Assembly: GCA_964538565.1 (NCBI GenBank) | Contig: CAZIGW010000206.1 | Coordinates: 1 to 5,160 of the forward strand | Length of the DNA stretch: 5,160 bases | Direction of reading: 5' to 3' | Source: CAYVBN01 sp964538565 | GTDB taxonomy: Bacteria > Pseudomonadota > Alphaproteobacteria > Rhizobiales > Xanthobacteraceae | Shown here: in pieces, positions 4,660 through 5,160 of the stretch | Layout of the letters: each line of letters opens with the position of its first letter | How positions within the stretch are numbered: position 1 is the first letter of the stretch | Notes under the pieces: generated by a model | Told to the model about the DNA's origin: nothing | Database searches by the model: none | The model's input: the letters and a program-made list of their open reading frames with translations, nothing else | Translations under genes and position numbers: made by a program

Positions 4660-4734
4660 CCGGGTTGCCCTCGTGACCGCCTCCGGCGCGAGAGACGGGT
4701 GCGCGACCGGATGGCCGGAGACCCCGCCTAGCCC

Positions 4735-4810
4735 TGGCAGGAGTGGAGGGACTCGAACCCCCAACCCCCGGTTTTGGAGACCGGTGCTCTAGCCATTGAG
4801 CTACACTCCT
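4735..4810 (-). tRNA. trpT: tRNA-Trp (anticodon CCA), CCA end encoded
   Basis: This 76-nt tRNA folds into a complete cloverleaf. The acceptor stem pairs AGGAGTG (4810-4804) with CACTCCT (4745-4739). The D arm has GCTC/GAGC around AATGGCTA. The anticodon stem CCGGT/ACCGG holds the loop CTCCAAA with anticodon CCA, which reads UGG. The variable loop is GGGTT. The T arm is GGGGG-TTCGAGT-CCCTC with one G-T pair. The discriminator base is G, as expected for bacterial tRNA-Trp, and the 3' CCA is encoded. It lies between tuf and secE, the usual alphaproteobacterial position, and is probably cut from a tuf-trpT-secE transcript, although its own promoter cannot be excluded. Confidence 0.98.
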
Positions 4811-4864
4811 CCGGAAGCGGGTGCGGCGGCCCCGAGGTCCGCCGCATTCTTGTCATGCATGATC

Positions 4865-4900
4865 GACGCCCGCATTGCAAGCCCGCTCCGGGCGGGCGTC
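4865..4900 (-). promoter_or_regulatory. Two mutually exclusive hairpins upstream of trpT
   Basis: GACGCCCGC (4865-4873) is perfectly complementary to GCGGGCGTC (4892-4900), a 9-bp stem with an 18-nt loop. Within the loop, GCCCGC (4881-4886) can instead pair with GCGGGC (4892-4897), a 6-bp stem with a 5-nt loop. Both use the same strand, so only one can form. The layout resembles a switch or a terminator/antiterminator pair, but no U-tract follows either. The role is unknown. Confidence 0.4.
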
Positions 4901-4950
4901 GGGCGGCGATTTGCCGGGCCGACGGGGCCGGGGCCGGGCCACGCCCCTTG

Positions 4951-4981
4951 TTCGAAGATGGAGGCGACGACCCGGGCGGCG
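4951..4981 (-). pseudogene. 31-bp imperfect copy of the tuf 3' end
   Basis: Positions 4951-4981 match 5021-5051, the last codons of tuf, at 28 of 31 positions, exactly 70 bp apart; 17 consecutive bases are identical. Read in the tuf frame the copy encodes VVASIFE where tuf has VVASIIE, and it has CAA in place of the TGA stop. It looks like a remnant of a partial tuf duplication or of recombination between tuf copies. It is too short to be a gene. Confidence 0.6.
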
Positions 4982-4983
4982 CA

Positions 4984-5004
4984 GGAAGGCGGTTTCCACC
5001 TTCC
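4984..5004 (-). terminator. 9-bp hairpin with AAA loop directly after tuf
   Basis: In the transcript GGAAGGUGG and CCGCCUUCC form nine pairs, one of them U-G, around an AAA loop. It starts 13 nt after the tuf stop. The U-G pair is an A-C mismatch on the plus strand, so the structure suits the sense RNA. The following bases are TGCGCC rather than a U-tract, so attenuation or 3'-end protection of tuf mRNA is more likely than full termination. Confidence 0.45.
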
Positions 5005-5017
5005 CTCGTCGCGTCGG

Positions 5018-5160
<143 letters not shown>

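Larger units (their letters stand above)
4480..4734 (-). other. trpT-secE spacer (255 nt)
   Basis: No gene is seen. It holds a promoter candidate (4632-4659), three equally spaced CTGCAG palindromes (4588-4623) and a 13-bp tandem repeat (4525-4550). The AT-rich CTATATAT stretch stands out in otherwise very GC-rich sequence. Confidence 0.6.
4811..5017 (-). other. tuf-trpT spacer (207 nt)
   Basis: No gene is seen. From tuf towards trpT it holds a 9-bp hairpin (4984-5004), an imperfect copy of the tuf 3' end (4951-4981), a pair of competing hairpins (4865-4900), and a 7-bp GC stem (4823-4829 with 4839-4845) 12 nt before the tRNA. These are candidates for processing or attenuation between the tuf mRNA and the tRNA. 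No strong promoter for trpT is visible. Confidence 0.6.

Noticed and set aside
3391..4731. Long plus-strand open frame (446 codons) across nusG and secE
   Set aside because: It is antisense to nusG and secE and shows no recognisable domain; high GC content favours such frames.
4850..4881. TTGCAA upstream of trpT as the -35 of a tRNA promoter
   Set aside because: No -10 hexamer resembling CTATAT or TATAAT at suitable spacing.

Overview
The window is a stretch of core informational genes from a GC-rich alphaproteobacterium, most likely a member of the Hyphomicrobiales (Rhizobiales). The evidence is the gene order, the RpoB N-terminus (MAQTFTGRKRVRKFFG), the NusG and L1 sequences, and a promoter that resembles the rhizobial sigma-70 consensus. 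All recognisable genes lie on the minus strand, so transcription runs from right to left.

In transcription order the layout is: 3' end of tuf (EF-Tu, 5158-5018, running off the right edge); tRNA-Trp(CCA) (4810-4735); secE (4479-4282); nusG (4275-3727); rplK (3569-3141); rplA (3135-2437); a 548-nt gene-free leader; rplJ (1888-1370); rplL (1321-941); a 286-nt spacer with a strong hairpin; and the first 218 codons of rpoB (654-1, running off the left edge). This is the tufB-trpT-secE-nusG-rplKAJL-rpoB cluster. It joins translation elongation (EF-Tu, the L11/L1/L10/L12 stalk proteins), transcription (RpoB, NusG) and protein export (SecE).

All six complete protein genes are intact and of normal length. 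Three pairs are tightly coupled: secE/nusG (6-nt gap), rplK/rplA (5-nt gap) and rplJ/rplL (48-nt gap). The longer spacers hold the regulatory features. The rplA-rplJ spacer has a good internal promoter (CTTGGC-N17-CTAAAT) followed by a leader of about 425 nt rich in inverted repeats. This is where the L10-L12 autogenous control region sits in other bacteria. The trpT-secE spacer has a second, weaker promoter candidate and short repeats. The tuf-trpT spacer holds hairpins and a 31-bp imperfect copy of the end of tuf.

I found no mobile element, CRISPR array, defence system or unknown gene. The interest lies in spacer RNA structure, the duplicated tuf tail and an internal repeat in L10. No entirely new system is visible.
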